Shown here piece by piece: positions 1 through 8,139 of a stretch of DNA of 64,000 nt (its first letter is position 1; each line of letters begins with the position of its first letter). The stretch covers positions 700,012-764,011 of the forward strand of contig NZ_KQ948737.1 of assembly GCF_001514195.1 (NCBI RefSeq). The letters are read 5' to 3'. The DNA is from Streptomyces griseorubiginosus (GTDB taxonomy: Bacteria > Actinomycetota > Actinomycetes > Streptomycetales > Streptomycetaceae). The notes under the pieces were generated by a model. The model made no database searches. It was not told where the DNA came from and was given only the letters and a program-made list of their open reading frames with translations. Position numbers and translations under genes: made by a program.

Positions 1-723
1 CAGCGCCACCAGGGGCGGGGCCAGCGGCAGCGCGACGGCGCGCGTGACGGCGATCAGCACGACCGCGTGCAGTACGGCGAAGCCCAGCGAGCCGCCCCAC
101 AGGGCGAGCGCGCGACAGGGTCGTGCGTGGACCGCCCTGATGTCGGCCAGGACGAGCGCCAGGGCTCCCCGGCACCGCGGCCACAGCACGGCCGTGAGGA
201 GTCCCGCGATCGTGGCGCCCGCCCCGGCCGCGACCAGCCACCCGGCGTACGGGCGAGGCAGCCCGAGGACACCGGGGCAGGCCGTCGCGAGGACGGCGAT
301 GAGGGCGGCCCGCACCAGCCCGCCCGCGGTGGCCTTCACGGCGAGCGCGGTCGCCGAGCGTCCGGCGGACATCCCGCACCGCATGAGGAAGCGCAGGTTG
401 ACCGCGCCGCTGCCGAGTCCGGCGGGCACCAGCTGGCCCGCGGCACCGGCGGCGAACTGCGCGGCCACCAGCCGTCTGGCCGGCAACGTCCGTAGCACCG
501 CGCCCTGTTGGGCCAGTGCCGAGCACATCCAGGTCACCGCGGCGGCCGTGGCGGCGACGAGCAGCCAGCCCGGATCGGCCAGGGCGAGCCGCAGCGCACC
601 GGTCTCCAGCGCGGACCAGTGGCTGCGGGCCAGGTACCCGGTGGCCGTCAGCACGGCGAGCGTGAGGGCGAGTTGCCCGTACACGCGCCTGCGGCCGGGG
701 GCGGTGACCTGGTCGGCCGTCAT
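1..723 (-). CDS. Lysylphosphatidylglycerol synthase TM-domain / flippase-like membrane protein (3' end outside window)
   Basis: The reading frame starts at an ATG at 723 and runs off the window edge, so the C-terminus is missing. The visible 241 residues are strongly hydrophobic with several membrane segments. The stretch GQLVPAGLGSGAVNLRFL (about residues 98-115) resembles the conserved glycine/proline motif of the LPG_synthase_TM (UPF0104, YbhN-like) family, whose members are integral membrane proteins linked to lipid or lipid-linked sugar handling. The ATG overlaps the stop of the upstream GT-C gene as ATGA, so the two are translationally coupled. This suggests a shared envelope or glycolipid role. 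The substrate is unknown. Confidence 0.75.
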   Translation of the reverse strand, partial: MTADQVTAPGRRRVYGQLALTLAVLTATGYLARSHWSALETGALRLALADPGWLLVAATAAAVTWMCSALAQQGAVLRTLPARRLVAAQFAAGAAGQLVPAGLGSGAVNLRFLMRCGMSAGRSATALAVKATAGGLVRAALIAVLATACPGVLGLPRPYAGWLVAAGAGATIAGLLTAVLWPRCRGALALVLADIRAVHARPCRALALWGGSLGFAVLHAVVLIAVTRAVALPLAPPLVAL

Positions 724-2207
724 GTCGGGCCGCGTTCGCTCTGGCTCGGCGCGATGTGGAGGTCCATCCCGGCGGCGGGCCGGGTGGGCCAGTCGCGGGC
801 GTAGGCGGGCGGCTCGGCACCGTGCTCGGTGAGCACGGCGACGGGCATGCGGCGGGACGCGCCGAGGATCCTGGACTCGGTGCTGTTGGTGTTGGGGCCG
901 AAGGCGGCGGCCGAGTGGCACCCGGCGTAGTAGGCGACGGGGACCGACAGGTAGCCGGTGAGCACACAGGGCGGCCGCACGCCCAGGCGGTGCAGCTCGG
1001 CCGCGGTGTCCGCCCAGTCCTGGTGGGAGTCGGTGGTGCGTTTCACGGTGCGCTCCAGCACGGCGTACTGCACCGCCAGATGCCCCGCGAGCCCGATCGC
1101 GAGGACCGTCGCCGCGACCGGACGCCACCGGCCCGCCGGGGTGGTCGCGAGGTGGAACAGCGCGTCGGCGACCGGAATCGCCATCAGGAGGTAGGCGGGC
1201 AGCAGGAAGCGGGGGGCCGCGTAGCCGATCAGGAAGAGGTAGGGCACGGCGGCCGTCGTGGCGCAGGCCAGCGGGACGAGGGTGCGGGCCGTGCGCCCGG
1301 CCCGGACCGCGACCACCAGACCGACGGCGGCCAGCAGCGGCAGAACGGCCCACCACGTCATGATCGCCGGGTTGGGCAGCGGGCCGGTGCACGGGCGGCA
1401 CAGGGCCCGGCCGCCGAGGCTGCGCAGCTGGTCGACGACGGCGAACTGCGGGCCGAGGCCGCCCTGGATGCGGGATCCCTCGTGCAGTCGCTCGGCGAGA
1501 CCGCCGTAGCTGATGTACGCCTCGATCACCCACTGCACACCGCCCAGGACCAGCCCGGCCACGAGCGCGACGGCGGGGCGCGGGCGCCGGGTGACGGCGG
1601 CGACGACGAACAGCGGAAGGGTGGTCCACACGGCGTCGGTGGGCCGCATCCACGCCATGAGCGCGGCACCGGCCACGACTCCCCACAGGGCCCTCGGGTG
1701 CTCGCGGGCCCGCAGGAAGCAGCCCACCGTGCCCAGCGCCCCGACGGCGACCCAGTAGTTGGGCATGGCCTGCGGGCCGTAGAACACGGTGATCCACAGG
1801 GAGGCGAACAGGGCGCCGCCGACGGCCAGGACGCGGTCCGGGAAGAGGCCGCGCCAGGTGCGCAGGGCCAGGTAGAGGGCGAGGCCGGACAGGACGGCGA
1901 GGTACACGCGCAGGAGTTCGGTCGAGGTCGACCAGCTCGCGATCGGGGCCACCAGGAGCGAGACGCCACGGGCGCGCGGGGCACTGAAGAAGGCGGCCGG
2001 GGCCTGGGTTCCGACCTGGCTGACGTACACGGTCTCGTCCCAGCCGAGGCCCATCCCGGGTCGGACGAGGACGAGTTGGGCCAGGGTGAAGGCGGCGGCC
2101 ACCGCCGCGATCAGCCACTGGCCCCGGTCTCGCAAGGACGTGCCGGGGGGATCCGGCTCGGTACGTCGCCGCGCACCGTCGAGCAGGGCGCTGTCGCCGT
2201 GGGCCAT
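720..2207 (-). CDS. GT-C fold membrane glycosyltransferase (GT39/ArnT-like)
   Basis: This 495-residue polytopic protein has a short basic cytoplasmic N-terminus, a first membrane helix at about residues 30-50 and, just after it, the acidic motif GWDETVY. That arrangement is typical of GT-C glycosyltransferases, where the acidic pair in the first extracytoplasmic loop binds the polyprenyl-phosphate sugar donor. Around ten hydrophobic segments follow, then a soluble C-terminal part of about 100 residues. By family it would move a sugar from a lipid carrier to an acceptor outside the membrane; the acceptor cannot be read from sequence. It is coupled to the LPG-synthase-like gene downstream. The 137 bp gap behind the GH65 gene suggests it has its own promoter. 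Confidence 0.72.
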   Translation of the reverse strand: MAHGDSALLDGARRRTEPDPPGTSLRDRGQWLIAAVAAAFTLAQLVLVRPGMGLGWDETVYVSQVGTQAPAAFFSAPRARGVSLLVAPIASWSTSTELLRVYLAVLSGLALYLALRTWRGLFPDRVLAVGGALFASLWITVFYGPQAMPNYWVAVGALGTVGCFLRAREHPRALWGVVAGAALMAWMRPTDAVWTTLPLFVVAAVTRRPRPAVALVAGLVLGGVQWVIEAYISYGGLAERLHEGSRIQGGLGPQFAVVDQLRSLGGRALCRPCTGPLPNPAIMTWWAVLPLLAAVGLVVAVRAGRTARTLVPLACATTAAVPYLFLIGYAAPRFLLPAYLLMAIPVADALFHLATTPAGRWRPVAATVLAIGLAGHLAVQYAVLERTVKRTTDSHQDWADTAAELHRLGVRPPCVLTGYLSVPVAYYAGCHSAAAFGPNTNSTESRILGASRRMPVAVLTEHGAEPPAYARDWPTRPAAGMDLHIAPSQSERGPT

Positions 2208-2344
2208 CGTCCTCTTCCACCCCTCACCCCGGCTGCCGCGGGGACTGGTCCATTACACAAAGGCAGGGACAAAGTAACCCGCGGCGCAGGGGGGTGCAGG
2301 GTGGAGTTCGGCCAAGCGGCGACTGGCCGGATCGCCGTCCTGGC

Positions 2345-4699
2345 TCAGCGCGCGTGCGGGGCGCGGTGCGGGGGCTGGTCCGGGGCCGGGCGGTCGCGCG
2401 GCGCGGGGACGGGGCGGACGACGGGGCCGTCGCCGTTCAGGGTCAGCGGGGTGCCGTGGTGGCTGATCGTCAGCGGGGCGCCCGACACCAGGGTGTACGT
2501 CGCCTTGTCCGGGCCGATCTCCACCCGCAGACACCGGTCCAGGAGCCGGAGGTTGAAGGCGAGCCGGCTGAACCGCTCGGGCAGGCGGGGGGCGAACCGG
2601 AGCGAGGCGCCGTCCCGGCGCAGTCCGCCGAATCCGGCGACCAGGGCCGTCCAGGTGCCGGCGAGGGAGGCGATGTGGAGTCCGTCGCGGGTGTTGTTCT
2701 CCAGGTCCGCGAGGTCCATCAGGGCCGCCTCCGCCGTGTAGGCGTAGGCCAGGGACAGGTGTCCGGCGCGGGCGGCGACGACCGCCTGGACGCAGGCCGA
2801 CAGAGAGGAGTCGCGGACCGTCAGCGGCTCGTAGTAGGCGAAGTTGCGGGCGATCCGCTCCTCGTCGTGGAACTCCTCGAACCAGTTGCTGCACAGGTAC
2901 ATCGCCAGCACCAGGTCGGCCTGTTTGACGACCTGTTTGCGGTAGAGGTCGAAGTAGGGGAAGTGCAGCATGAGCGGGTACTGGTCGGCGCGCGTGCCGG
3001 CGAAGTCCCACTGCTGGTGACGGGTGAAGCCGGCGTGCTGTTCGTGCACGCCGAGTTCGTCGTTGTAGGGGATGTGCACGGCCTCGGCGGCGTCGCGCCA
3101 GGCCGCGCTCTCCTCGTCGTCGACGCCGAGGGCCGCTGCCTGGTGCGGGTGGCGGGCGCATGCCTCGGCGGCCGCCAGGAGGTTCGCACGGGCCATCAGG
3201 TTGGTGTACGTGTTGTCGTCGGCGACGGCGCTGTACTCGTCGGGCCCGGTGACGCCGTCGATGTGGAAGACGCCCCGGTGGTCGTGGTGGCCGAGCGAGC
3301 GCCACAACCGGGCGGTCTCCACGAGGAGTTCGACTCCGGTGTCGCGCTCGAAGTCCAGGTCGCCGGTGGCCTCGGTGTAGCGCACCACGGCGTCCGCGAC
3401 GGCCGCGTTGACGTGGAAGGCGGCGGTGCCGGCGGGCCAGTACGCCGATCCTTCCGAGCCGTCGATGGTCCGCCAGGGGAACGCGGCGCCGCGCAGGCCG
3501 AGTTGGACGGCGCGATCGCGAGCGGCGGGCAGGGTGTGCTGCCGCCAGCGCAGGGCCTCGGCGACGGCTCGGGGCTCGGTGTAGGTGAGCAGGGGCAGCA
3601 CGAAGGTCTCGGTGTCCCAGAAGGCGTGGCCGTCGTAGCCGGAGCCGGTCAACCCCTTGGCGGGGATGGCCCGTTGCTCGGCGCGGGCACCGGCCTGGAG
3701 GACGTGGAAGAGGGCGAAGCGGACCGCCTGCTGGATCTCCTCGTCGCCGTCGACCTCGACGTCGGCGCGGGCCCAGAAGTCGTCGAGGTAGCCGCGCTGT
3801 TCGTCGAGGAGACCGTCCCAGCCGCTGTGGGCGGCGGCCGCGAGAGCCGCGTCCACCTGGTCGCTCATCGCGGGCCGGGAGCGGACACCGGACCAGCCGT
3901 GCGCGACCAGCTTCTCCACCCGCAGCCGCTGTCCCGGCTCCAGCACGGAGGTGACGGTCAGCCGGGCCAGGTCCACCATCTCCTCGCTGCTGGTGGTGGT
4001 GCGCCCGGGTCCGTCGATCACATGGTCGGCGGCCACGGCGACCCGCAGTCCGCTCTGCCGGGTGCGGTGCACGAGGCGCAGCCGGGTGCCGTCGGCGAAG
4101 CCCTCCTCGTGTTCGAGAGGCGACTTGAGGGCCTTGGCGGCGCGCGGGTCGCCGTTCGGCGAGGGCAGGCTCTCGTTGGTGACCAGCTCGGACTGGATCA
4201 CCACTCGGGTGCGGCTGTCGACGGGCTCCACCTCGTAGGCCACGGCGGCGATCGCCCGCTGGGTGAGGGAGACCAGCCGGGTGGAGCGCACCCTGATCCG
4301 TGAGCCGGCCGGCGAGATCCACTCGCAGGTCCGCTCCAGGACGCCCCGGCGCAGGTCGAGGGTGCGTTCGTGGGAGACGAGACGGCCGTAGCGCAGGTCG
4401 AAGGGCTCGTCGTCGACGAGGAGCCGCAGGATCTTGCCGTTGGTGACGTCGATGACGGTCTGGCCGGACTCCGGGTAGCCGTATCCGGCCTCGGCGTACG
4501 GCAGCGGGTGCAGTTCGTGGACGCCGTTGAGGTAGGAGCCGGGCAGGCCGTGCGGTTCGCCCTCGTCGAGGTTGCCGCGCCAGCCGACATGGCCGTTGGA
4601 CAGGGCGAACACGGACTCGCTCTGGGCGAGGACGTCGAGGTTGAGGGCGGTCTCGCGGACCGCCCAGGGCTCGACGGTGTAGGAGCGTTGGGTGATCAC
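2345..4699 (-). CDS. Glycoside hydrolase family 65 disaccharide phosphorylase
   Basis: This 784-residue protein has the family's usual length and layout: an N-terminal beta-sandwich, an (alpha/alpha)6 barrel and a C-terminal beta domain. The catalytic general acid is seen in GPDEY (Glu488), followed by a DDNTYTN segment. FWDTE (about 360-364) lines the active site. GH65 enzymes phosphorolyse alpha-linked glucose disaccharides such as maltose, trehalose, kojibiose or nigerose, giving beta-glucose 1-phosphate and glucose. The substrate cannot be decided here. The GTG start overlaps the upstream beta-phosphoglucomutase stop as GTGA, and that enzyme would convert the product to glucose 6-phosphate. 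No signal peptide is present, so it is cytoplasmic. The last 25 residues are rich in Pro and Arg and look like a disordered tail. Confidence 0.92.
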   Translation of the reverse strand: MITQRSYTVEPWAVRETALNLDVLAQSESVFALSNGHVGWRGNLDEGEPHGLPGSYLNGVHELHPLPYAEAGYGYPESGQTVIDVTNGKILRLLVDDEPFDLRYGRLVSHERTLDLRRGVLERTCEWISPAGSRIRVRSTRLVSLTQRAIAAVAYEVEPVDSRTRVVIQSELVTNESLPSPNGDPRAAKALKSPLEHEEGFADGTRLRLVHRTRQSGLRVAVAADHVIDGPGRTTTSSEEMVDLARLTVTSVLEPGQRLRVEKLVAHGWSGVRSRPAMSDQVDAALAAAAHSGWDGLLDEQRGYLDDFWARADVEVDGDEEIQQAVRFALFHVLQAGARAEQRAIPAKGLTGSGYDGHAFWDTETFVLPLLTYTEPRAVAEALRWRQHTLPAARDRAVQLGLRGAAFPWRTIDGSEGSAYWPAGTAAFHVNAAVADAVVRYTEATGDLDFERDTGVELLVETARLWRSLGHHDHRGVFHIDGVTGPDEYSAVADDNTYTNLMARANLLAAAEACARHPHQAAALGVDDEESAAWRDAAEAVHIPYNDELGVHEQHAGFTRHQQWDFAGTRADQYPLMLHFPYFDLYRKQVVKQADLVLAMYLCSNWFEEFHDEERIARNFAYYEPLTVRDSSLSACVQAVVAARAGHLSLAYAYTAEAALMDLADLENNTRDGLHIASLAGTWTALVAGFGGLRRDGASLRFAPRLPERFSRLAFNLRLLDRCLRVEIGPDKATYTLVSGAPLTISHHGTPLTLNGDGPVVRPVPAPRDRPAPDQPPHRAPHAR

Positions 4700-5433
4700 G
4701 CGTGTCCTCCCAGTTCGGCGAGACCCTTCACGACGATGTCGGCGCCGTGCTCGTAGAGGGCGTCCCCCTGTCCGACCCGGTCGAGGCCGACGACGTATCC
4801 GAAGCCGCCCGCGCGGCCCGCGTCCATGCCGGCGAGGGCGTCCTCGAAGACGGCGGAGCGTCGTGCGTCCAGGCCCAGGTCCTCGGCGGCGGCCAGGAAG
4901 GTGTCCGGGCGCGGCTTGCCGGGCAGCTTCCGCTCCTTGGCGACCACGCCATCCACGCGTACGTCGAAGAGGTCCTCGGCGTCGATCGCGCGCAGCACAT
5001 CACGGCAGTTGGCGCTGGAGGAGACGATCGCGGTGCGCAGCCCCCGGGCACGGGCCTCGCGGATGTAGGCCAGGGTGTCGTCGTAGGCCTCGACGCCGTC
5101 GGTGCGGATCTTCTCCAGGACGAGGGCGTTCTTGCGGTTGCCTAGGCCGTTGACCGTCTCGGCGCCCGGTGGGTCGTCCGCGCTCCCCTCGGGCAGGTCG
5201 ATGCCGCGGGAAGCGAGGAAGGTGCGGACTCCGTCGGCCCGTGGCAGACCGTCGACGTACTGGTCGTAGTCGTGGTCGTCGAAGGGCCGGAAGTCCTCGC
5301 CCTCGCGTTCGCGCAGGAACGCGTCGAACATCTCCTTCCAGGCTGCCGCGTGCACGACGGCCGTCTTCGTGACGACCCCGTCGAGGTCGAAGAGGCAGGC
5401 CTTGATGTCTTCCGGGAGACCGAGATCCGTCAT
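4696..5433 (-). CDS. pgmB: Beta-phosphoglucomutase-family HAD hydrolase
   Basis: This 245-residue HAD subfamily IA protein carries motif I as FDLDGVV (about residues 16-22), with the nucleophilic Asp and the second Asp, followed by an alpha-helical cap. Motif II is TAIVSSSAN and motif IV is AVFEDALAGMDAG. Beta-phosphoglucomutase turns beta-glucose 1-phosphate into glucose 6-phosphate. Its gene is the first of a two-gene unit with the GH65 phosphorylase, overlapped by GTGA, which is the classic pairing for disaccharide phosphorolysis. A phosphatase of the same superfamily is possible from this sequence alone, but the neighbour makes the mutase much more likely. Confidence 0.88.
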   Translation of the reverse strand: MTDLGLPEDIKACLFDLDGVVTKTAVVHAAAWKEMFDAFLREREGEDFRPFDDHDYDQYVDGLPRADGVRTFLASRGIDLPEGSADDPPGAETVNGLGNRKNALVLEKIRTDGVEAYDDTLAYIREARARGLRTAIVSSSANCRDVLRAIDAEDLFDVRVDGVVAKERKLPGKPRPDTFLAAAEDLGLDARRSAVFEDALAGMDAGRAGGFGYVVGLDRVGQGDALYEHGADIVVKGLAELGGHA

Positions 5434-5455
5434 ACAGGGACCGGTTCCCGGTCTG

Positions 5456-5548
5456 CGGCTTCGTCAACAGGTCGATTCGGTGTCTTCGGCTTCGTCAACA
5501 GATCGATTCAGTGTCTTCGGCTTCGTCAGCAGGTCGATTCAGTCGTGC
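5456..5548. repeat. 31-bp tandem repeat x3 covering a gene's stop codon
   Basis: Three consecutive 31-bp units start at 5456, 5487 and 5518. They share the core CGGCTTCGTCAACAG followed by TCGATTCAGTGTCTT, with one to three differences per unit. On the minus strand the third unit contains the stop codon of the NTF2-like gene (5539-5541, TGAATCGA). The other two units repeat the same TGAATCGA or CGAATCGA downstream of it. The array fills the space between this gene and the start of the beta-phosphoglucomutase gene. There are no spacers, so it is not a CRISPR array. Confidence 0.9.
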
Positions 5549-5970
5549 GGGAACGAGTGGTGCTCGTGCGCCACCAGCCAACGGCCGCGTTCCTTGCGCA
5601 GCCCGAGGGTGAGCCGGAGGCGGACGTCCGGGTGCGCGGCGAGCTCCTCCGGGGTGGCGCAGCGCAGCAGGGCGTGGGCGTAGGCGACGTCGGTGCCGGC
5701 GGTGACGTCGAGGGTCTCGATGTCGAAGCAGGCGCCCTGGGCCTGCCAGGCGAAGAAGGGCGGCCAGTGCGCGCGGTAGGCGGCCAGCCCCCGGATGCCG
5801 TGGTGGGGCGGCGGCACGTCGTACAGCACGATGTCCTGGGCGTGGTCGGCCACCACACCCGCGAGGTCACCGCGGTGCACGGCGGCGGCCCACGCCGTGA
5901 CGAGGGCGCGGATCTGCGCCTCGTCGTCCCCGGCGTCCGGGGCGTCGGTCCGGTAGGAGTACTGGGGCAC
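5539..5970 (-). CDS. NTF2/SnoaL-like family protein
   Basis: This 143-residue protein has the pattern of the SgcJ/EcaC and ketosteroid-isomerase-like NTF2 superfamily: an N-terminal helix (AQIRALVTAWAAAVHRGD), the loop DIVLYDVPPPHHGIRG, and a C-terminal strand ending RGRWLVAHEHHSFP. Such small cone-shaped proteins act as isomerases, cyclases or plain binding proteins, and the activity is not readable here. I chose the GTG at 5970 because AAAGGAG lies about 8 nt upstream. Longer in-frame starts have no ribosome binding site and run into the divergent kinase gene. Its 3' end lies inside a 31-bp tandem array. Confidence 0.85.
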   Translation of the reverse strand: MPQYSYRTDAPDAGDDEAQIRALVTAWAAAVHRGDLAGVVADHAQDIVLYDVPPPHHGIRGLAAYRAHWPPFFAWQAQGACFDIETLDVTAGTDVAYAHALLRCATPEELAAHPDVRLRLTLGLRKERGRWLVAHEHHSFPHD

Positions 5971-6048
5971 GGCTGGGGCTCCTTTCTCCCCCTTCCGCAC
6001 TCCAGGGTGCCTGGTCGGCCTGCGGTCCTCGAATGAAAGACTCGGCGT

Positions 6049-6681
6049 GTGCCGCTGACCTTCGACGACCTTGTGATCCGAGCGCGTTCCCTCGCCCAGG
6101 ACGACCGGCGGGCGGTCCTCGGGATCGCCGGCTCCCCCGGCTCGGGCAAGACGACCCTTGCCGAACGGCTGGTGCGGGCGCTGAACGGCCCGGGCGAGCC
6201 CTGGGTGGCGCACGTCCCCATGGACGGCTTCCACCTCGCCGACGTGGAGCTGGACCGGCTCGGTCTGCGCGACCGCAAGGGGGCGCCCGAGACCTTCGAC
6301 GCGGCCGGGTACGCGGCACTGCTGCGGAGGCTGCGCGAGGAGCCGGACGGCGCCGTGGTGTACGCGCCGGGTTTCGAGCGGGTCCTGGAGCAGCCGATCG
6401 CCGGTGCGGTCCCGGTGCTCCCGACCGCCCGTCTGATCGTCACCGAGGGCAACTACCTGCTGCTGTGGCCGCGGGTCCGGTCACAGCTGGACGAGGTGTG
6501 GTTCTGCGAGCCGGACGAGGAGGAGCGGCTGCGCCGGCTGATCGCCCGGCACGAGGAGTTCGGCAAGACCCACGCGGAGGCGGTGGCGTGGGTGCTGCGT
6601 TCGGACCAGCCCAACGCGGAGCTGGTCGCGGCGACCCGGGACCGGGCGGATCTCGTGGTGCCGGCGACGGTGCTGGTCTGA
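6049..6681 (+). CDS. P-loop nucleoside/nucleotide kinase family protein
   Basis: This 210-residue protein has a Walker A motif GSPGSGKTT (about residues 27-35) and the downstream motif HVPMDGFHL, followed by DRKGAPETFD. This pattern is typical of the phosphoribulokinase/uridine kinase superfamily, in which the DGFH segment holds the acceptor substrate. ATEGNYLLL-type and DEVWFCEPD segments follow as in uridine kinase-like proteins. The phosphate acceptor (nucleoside, pantothenate-like or sugar) cannot be assigned. The start is a GTG, and the gene diverges from the NTF2-like gene. Its 3' end converges on the ferredoxin reductase gene across a repeat-rich spacer. Confidence 0.85.
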   Translation: MPLTFDDLVIRARSLAQDDRRAVLGIAGSPGSGKTTLAERLVRALNGPGEPWVAHVPMDGFHLADVELDRLGLRDRKGAPETFDAAGYAALLRRLREEPDGAVVYAPGFERVLEQPIAGAVPVLPTARLIVTEGNYLLLWPRVRSQLDEVWFCEPDEEERLRRLIARHEEFGKTHAEAVAWVLRSDQPNAELVAATRDRADLVVPATVLV

Positions 6682-6695
6682 GGCTTGCGGCCACC

Positions 6696-6815
6696 GTGAC
6701 GCTGACGGCTGAGTCACTCTGTCACGGTGACGCTGACGGCTGCGTCACTCTGTGGAGGACGTGGCCGCCAGGCCCGTGGCGTCAGTCTGAGGAGGACGTG
6801 GCCGCCAGCGCCCGT
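6696..6815. repeat. Degenerate tandem repeats carrying copies of the reductase stop region; hairpin-forming
   Basis: Two 31-bp units begin at 6696 and 6727 (GTGACGCTGACGGCT, then GTCACTCTGT). A second element, GGAGGACGTGGCCGCCAG, occurs at 6754 and again 37 bp later at 6791, where it codes for the end of the ferredoxin reductase. On the minus strand the stop region CAGACTGACGC of that gene recurs as CAGAGTGACGC and CAGAGTGACTC. Each 31-bp unit can fold GTGAC against GTCAC, and 6692-6700 pairs perfectly with 6721-6729. The array may therefore also act as a weak bidirectional terminator between the convergent genes. Confidence 0.8.
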
Positions 6816-7933
6816 AGCGCCGCGACCGGCTTGCGCAGTCCGTAGGCGACCGCCGTCGACGTGCCGTCGGCATGGTTCCAGGTCAGCAGGGCGCGCCCGT
6901 CGGCCACGCTGCCCTGCACCGCGGTCGGTTCGCCGAGGAGCGGCAGACGGCCGACGACCTTGACGGAGAGACCGGTGACCTCGGTCCAGAAGTAGTCGTC
7001 GTGCGCCGGCCCCGGCAGAGGCAGGCCGAGTGCCGAAGCAGCGGCGGCCCTGCCCTGGGCGACGGCGTTGGACCAGAAGGGCGCACGCCGGTCGGGCTGG
7101 GTGCCCTGGGCACGGAGGTAGGTGACGTCACCGGCGGCGAACACCCCGGGCACGGTGGTGGCGCAGGCGTGGTCGATGCCGACGCCGAGGCGGCCGGCGA
7201 GGCCCGTCCCTTCCAGCCAGTCGACGCAGGGGATTTCTCCGGCACAGGTGACCACGAGGTCCGCGGTGAGTTCGGTGCCGTCGGGGAGCGCCACGCCGCG
7301 CACCGGGTCGCCGGTCAGGGTGGCGAAGCCGCTGGCCTGGAGGAAGCGGATGCCGTGGGTCGCGGCACGTGCGGTGATCTCGGCGGACAGGTAGGCGCCG
7401 AGGACGCGTTCCAGCGGCCGGTCGGTGTCCACGACGGTCACCGGGATGCCGCGGGCGGCACAGGCACTGGCCACCTCCATGCCGAGGAAACCGGCGCCGA
7501 CCACGATCGCCGACGTGGCGTCCGCCAGGCGGGCGCGGAGCCGGCGGGCGTCCTCCAGGGTGCGCAGGACGAGTTCGCCCCGCTGTCCGGGGGCGGCGAG
7601 CCGGCGGGCGCCCGCGCCGGTGGCGACGATCAGCGCGTCGTAGCCGATCCGGCGGCCGTCGGCGGTGGTGACGGTGCGCCGGTCGGTGTCGGCGGCGACG
7701 GCGGGCGAACGGATGACGTCGACGTCGAGGCCGTCGAGCGCCAGGCCGAGCGTCTCGTCGGCGGAGGGGTCCTTCAGGACCACCTTCGACAGGGGCGGGC
7801 GGGAGTACGCGCCCTGTTCCTCGGCGCCGACGAGGGTGAGCGGCCCGGCGTGGCCGAGGGCACGCAGGTGGCGGACGGCGGTGGTGCCGGCGAGCGACTC
7901 GCCGACGACGAGCACCGAGCGCGCAGCGGTCAC
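6782..7933 (-). CDS. FAD-dependent ferredoxin reductase (P450 redox partner)
   Basis: The 383-residue product begins with a dinucleotide-binding fold, VLVVGESLAGTTAV (FAD), and has a second one at about residue 145, IVVGAGFLGMEVA (NAD(P)H). Between them is the RPPLSK segment typical of putidaredoxin reductase-like enzymes. Near the C-terminus VFAAGDV completes the FAD site. It would pass electrons from NAD(P)H to the 3Fe-4S ferredoxin encoded just upstream. I chose the GTG at 7933 because it overlaps the ferredoxin stop as GTGA; the frame is open further upstream but that part overlaps the ferredoxin and P450 genes. It is the last gene of a compact P450 operon. Confidence 0.92.
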   Translation of the reverse strand: MTAARSVLVVGESLAGTTAVRHLRALGHAGPLTLVGAEEQGAYSRPPLSKVVLKDPSADETLGLALDGLDVDVIRSPAVAADTDRRTVTTADGRRIGYDALIVATGAGARRLAAPGQRGELVLRTLEDARRLRARLADATSAIVVGAGFLGMEVASACAARGIPVTVVDTDRPLERVLGAYLSAEITARAATHGIRFLQASGFATLTGDPVRGVALPDGTELTADLVVTCAGEIPCVDWLEGTGLAGRLGVGIDHACATTVPGVFAAGDVTYLRAQGTQPDRRAPFWSNAVAQGRAAAASALGLPLPGPAHDDYFWTEVTGLSVKVVGRLPLLGEPTAVQGSVADGRALLTWNHADGTSTAVAYGLRKPVAALRALAATSSSD

Positions 7934-8127
7934 GTGAGGACTCGCAGGGCGGCGACCGGGCAGGCGTTGACGGCCGCCCGGGCGGCGGGCCGGCTCTCGT
8001 CGGGGACGACGGTGCCCTCGAAGCGGTAGGTGAGTTCGGCGTCGTCGTCCAGGCTGAAGACGTCGGGGGCCTGGTCGGCGCACAGACCGTGGCCTTCGCA
8101 GCGCGGGTAGTCGACGGAGATCTTCAT
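7930..8127 (-). CDS. 3Fe-4S ferredoxin of the P450 type
   Basis: This is a 65-residue ferredoxin. Cys10, Cys16 and Cys56 (in CPVAAL) are the cluster ligands. The fourth position of the usual motif is occupied by His13 (CEGHGLC), which is typical of 3Fe-4S ferredoxins that serve bacterial cytochromes P450. It lies 12 bp downstream of the P450 gene and overlaps the reductase start, so the three proteins form one electron-transfer chain. It is a cytoplasmic protein. Confidence 0.95.
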   Translation of the reverse strand: MKISVDYPRCEGHGLCADQAPDVFSLDDDAELTYRFEGTVVPDESRPAARAAVNACPVAALRVLT

Positions 8128-8139
8128 GGTGCTGTCCGT

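Noticed and set aside
756..2741. Long plus-strand open frame of 661 codons opposite the GT-C gene
   Set aside because: It overlaps two well-supported minus-strand genes and is Gly/Arg/Ala-rich with no motif; such antisense open frames are usual in high-GC DNA.
2294..4303. Long plus-strand open frame opposite the GH65 gene
   Set aside because: The minus strand codes for a complete GH65 enzyme with its catalytic motif; the opposite frame has low complexity and no motif.
5456..5548. CRISPR array
   Set aside because: The units are contiguous with no unique spacers and only three copies; it is a simple tandem repeat.
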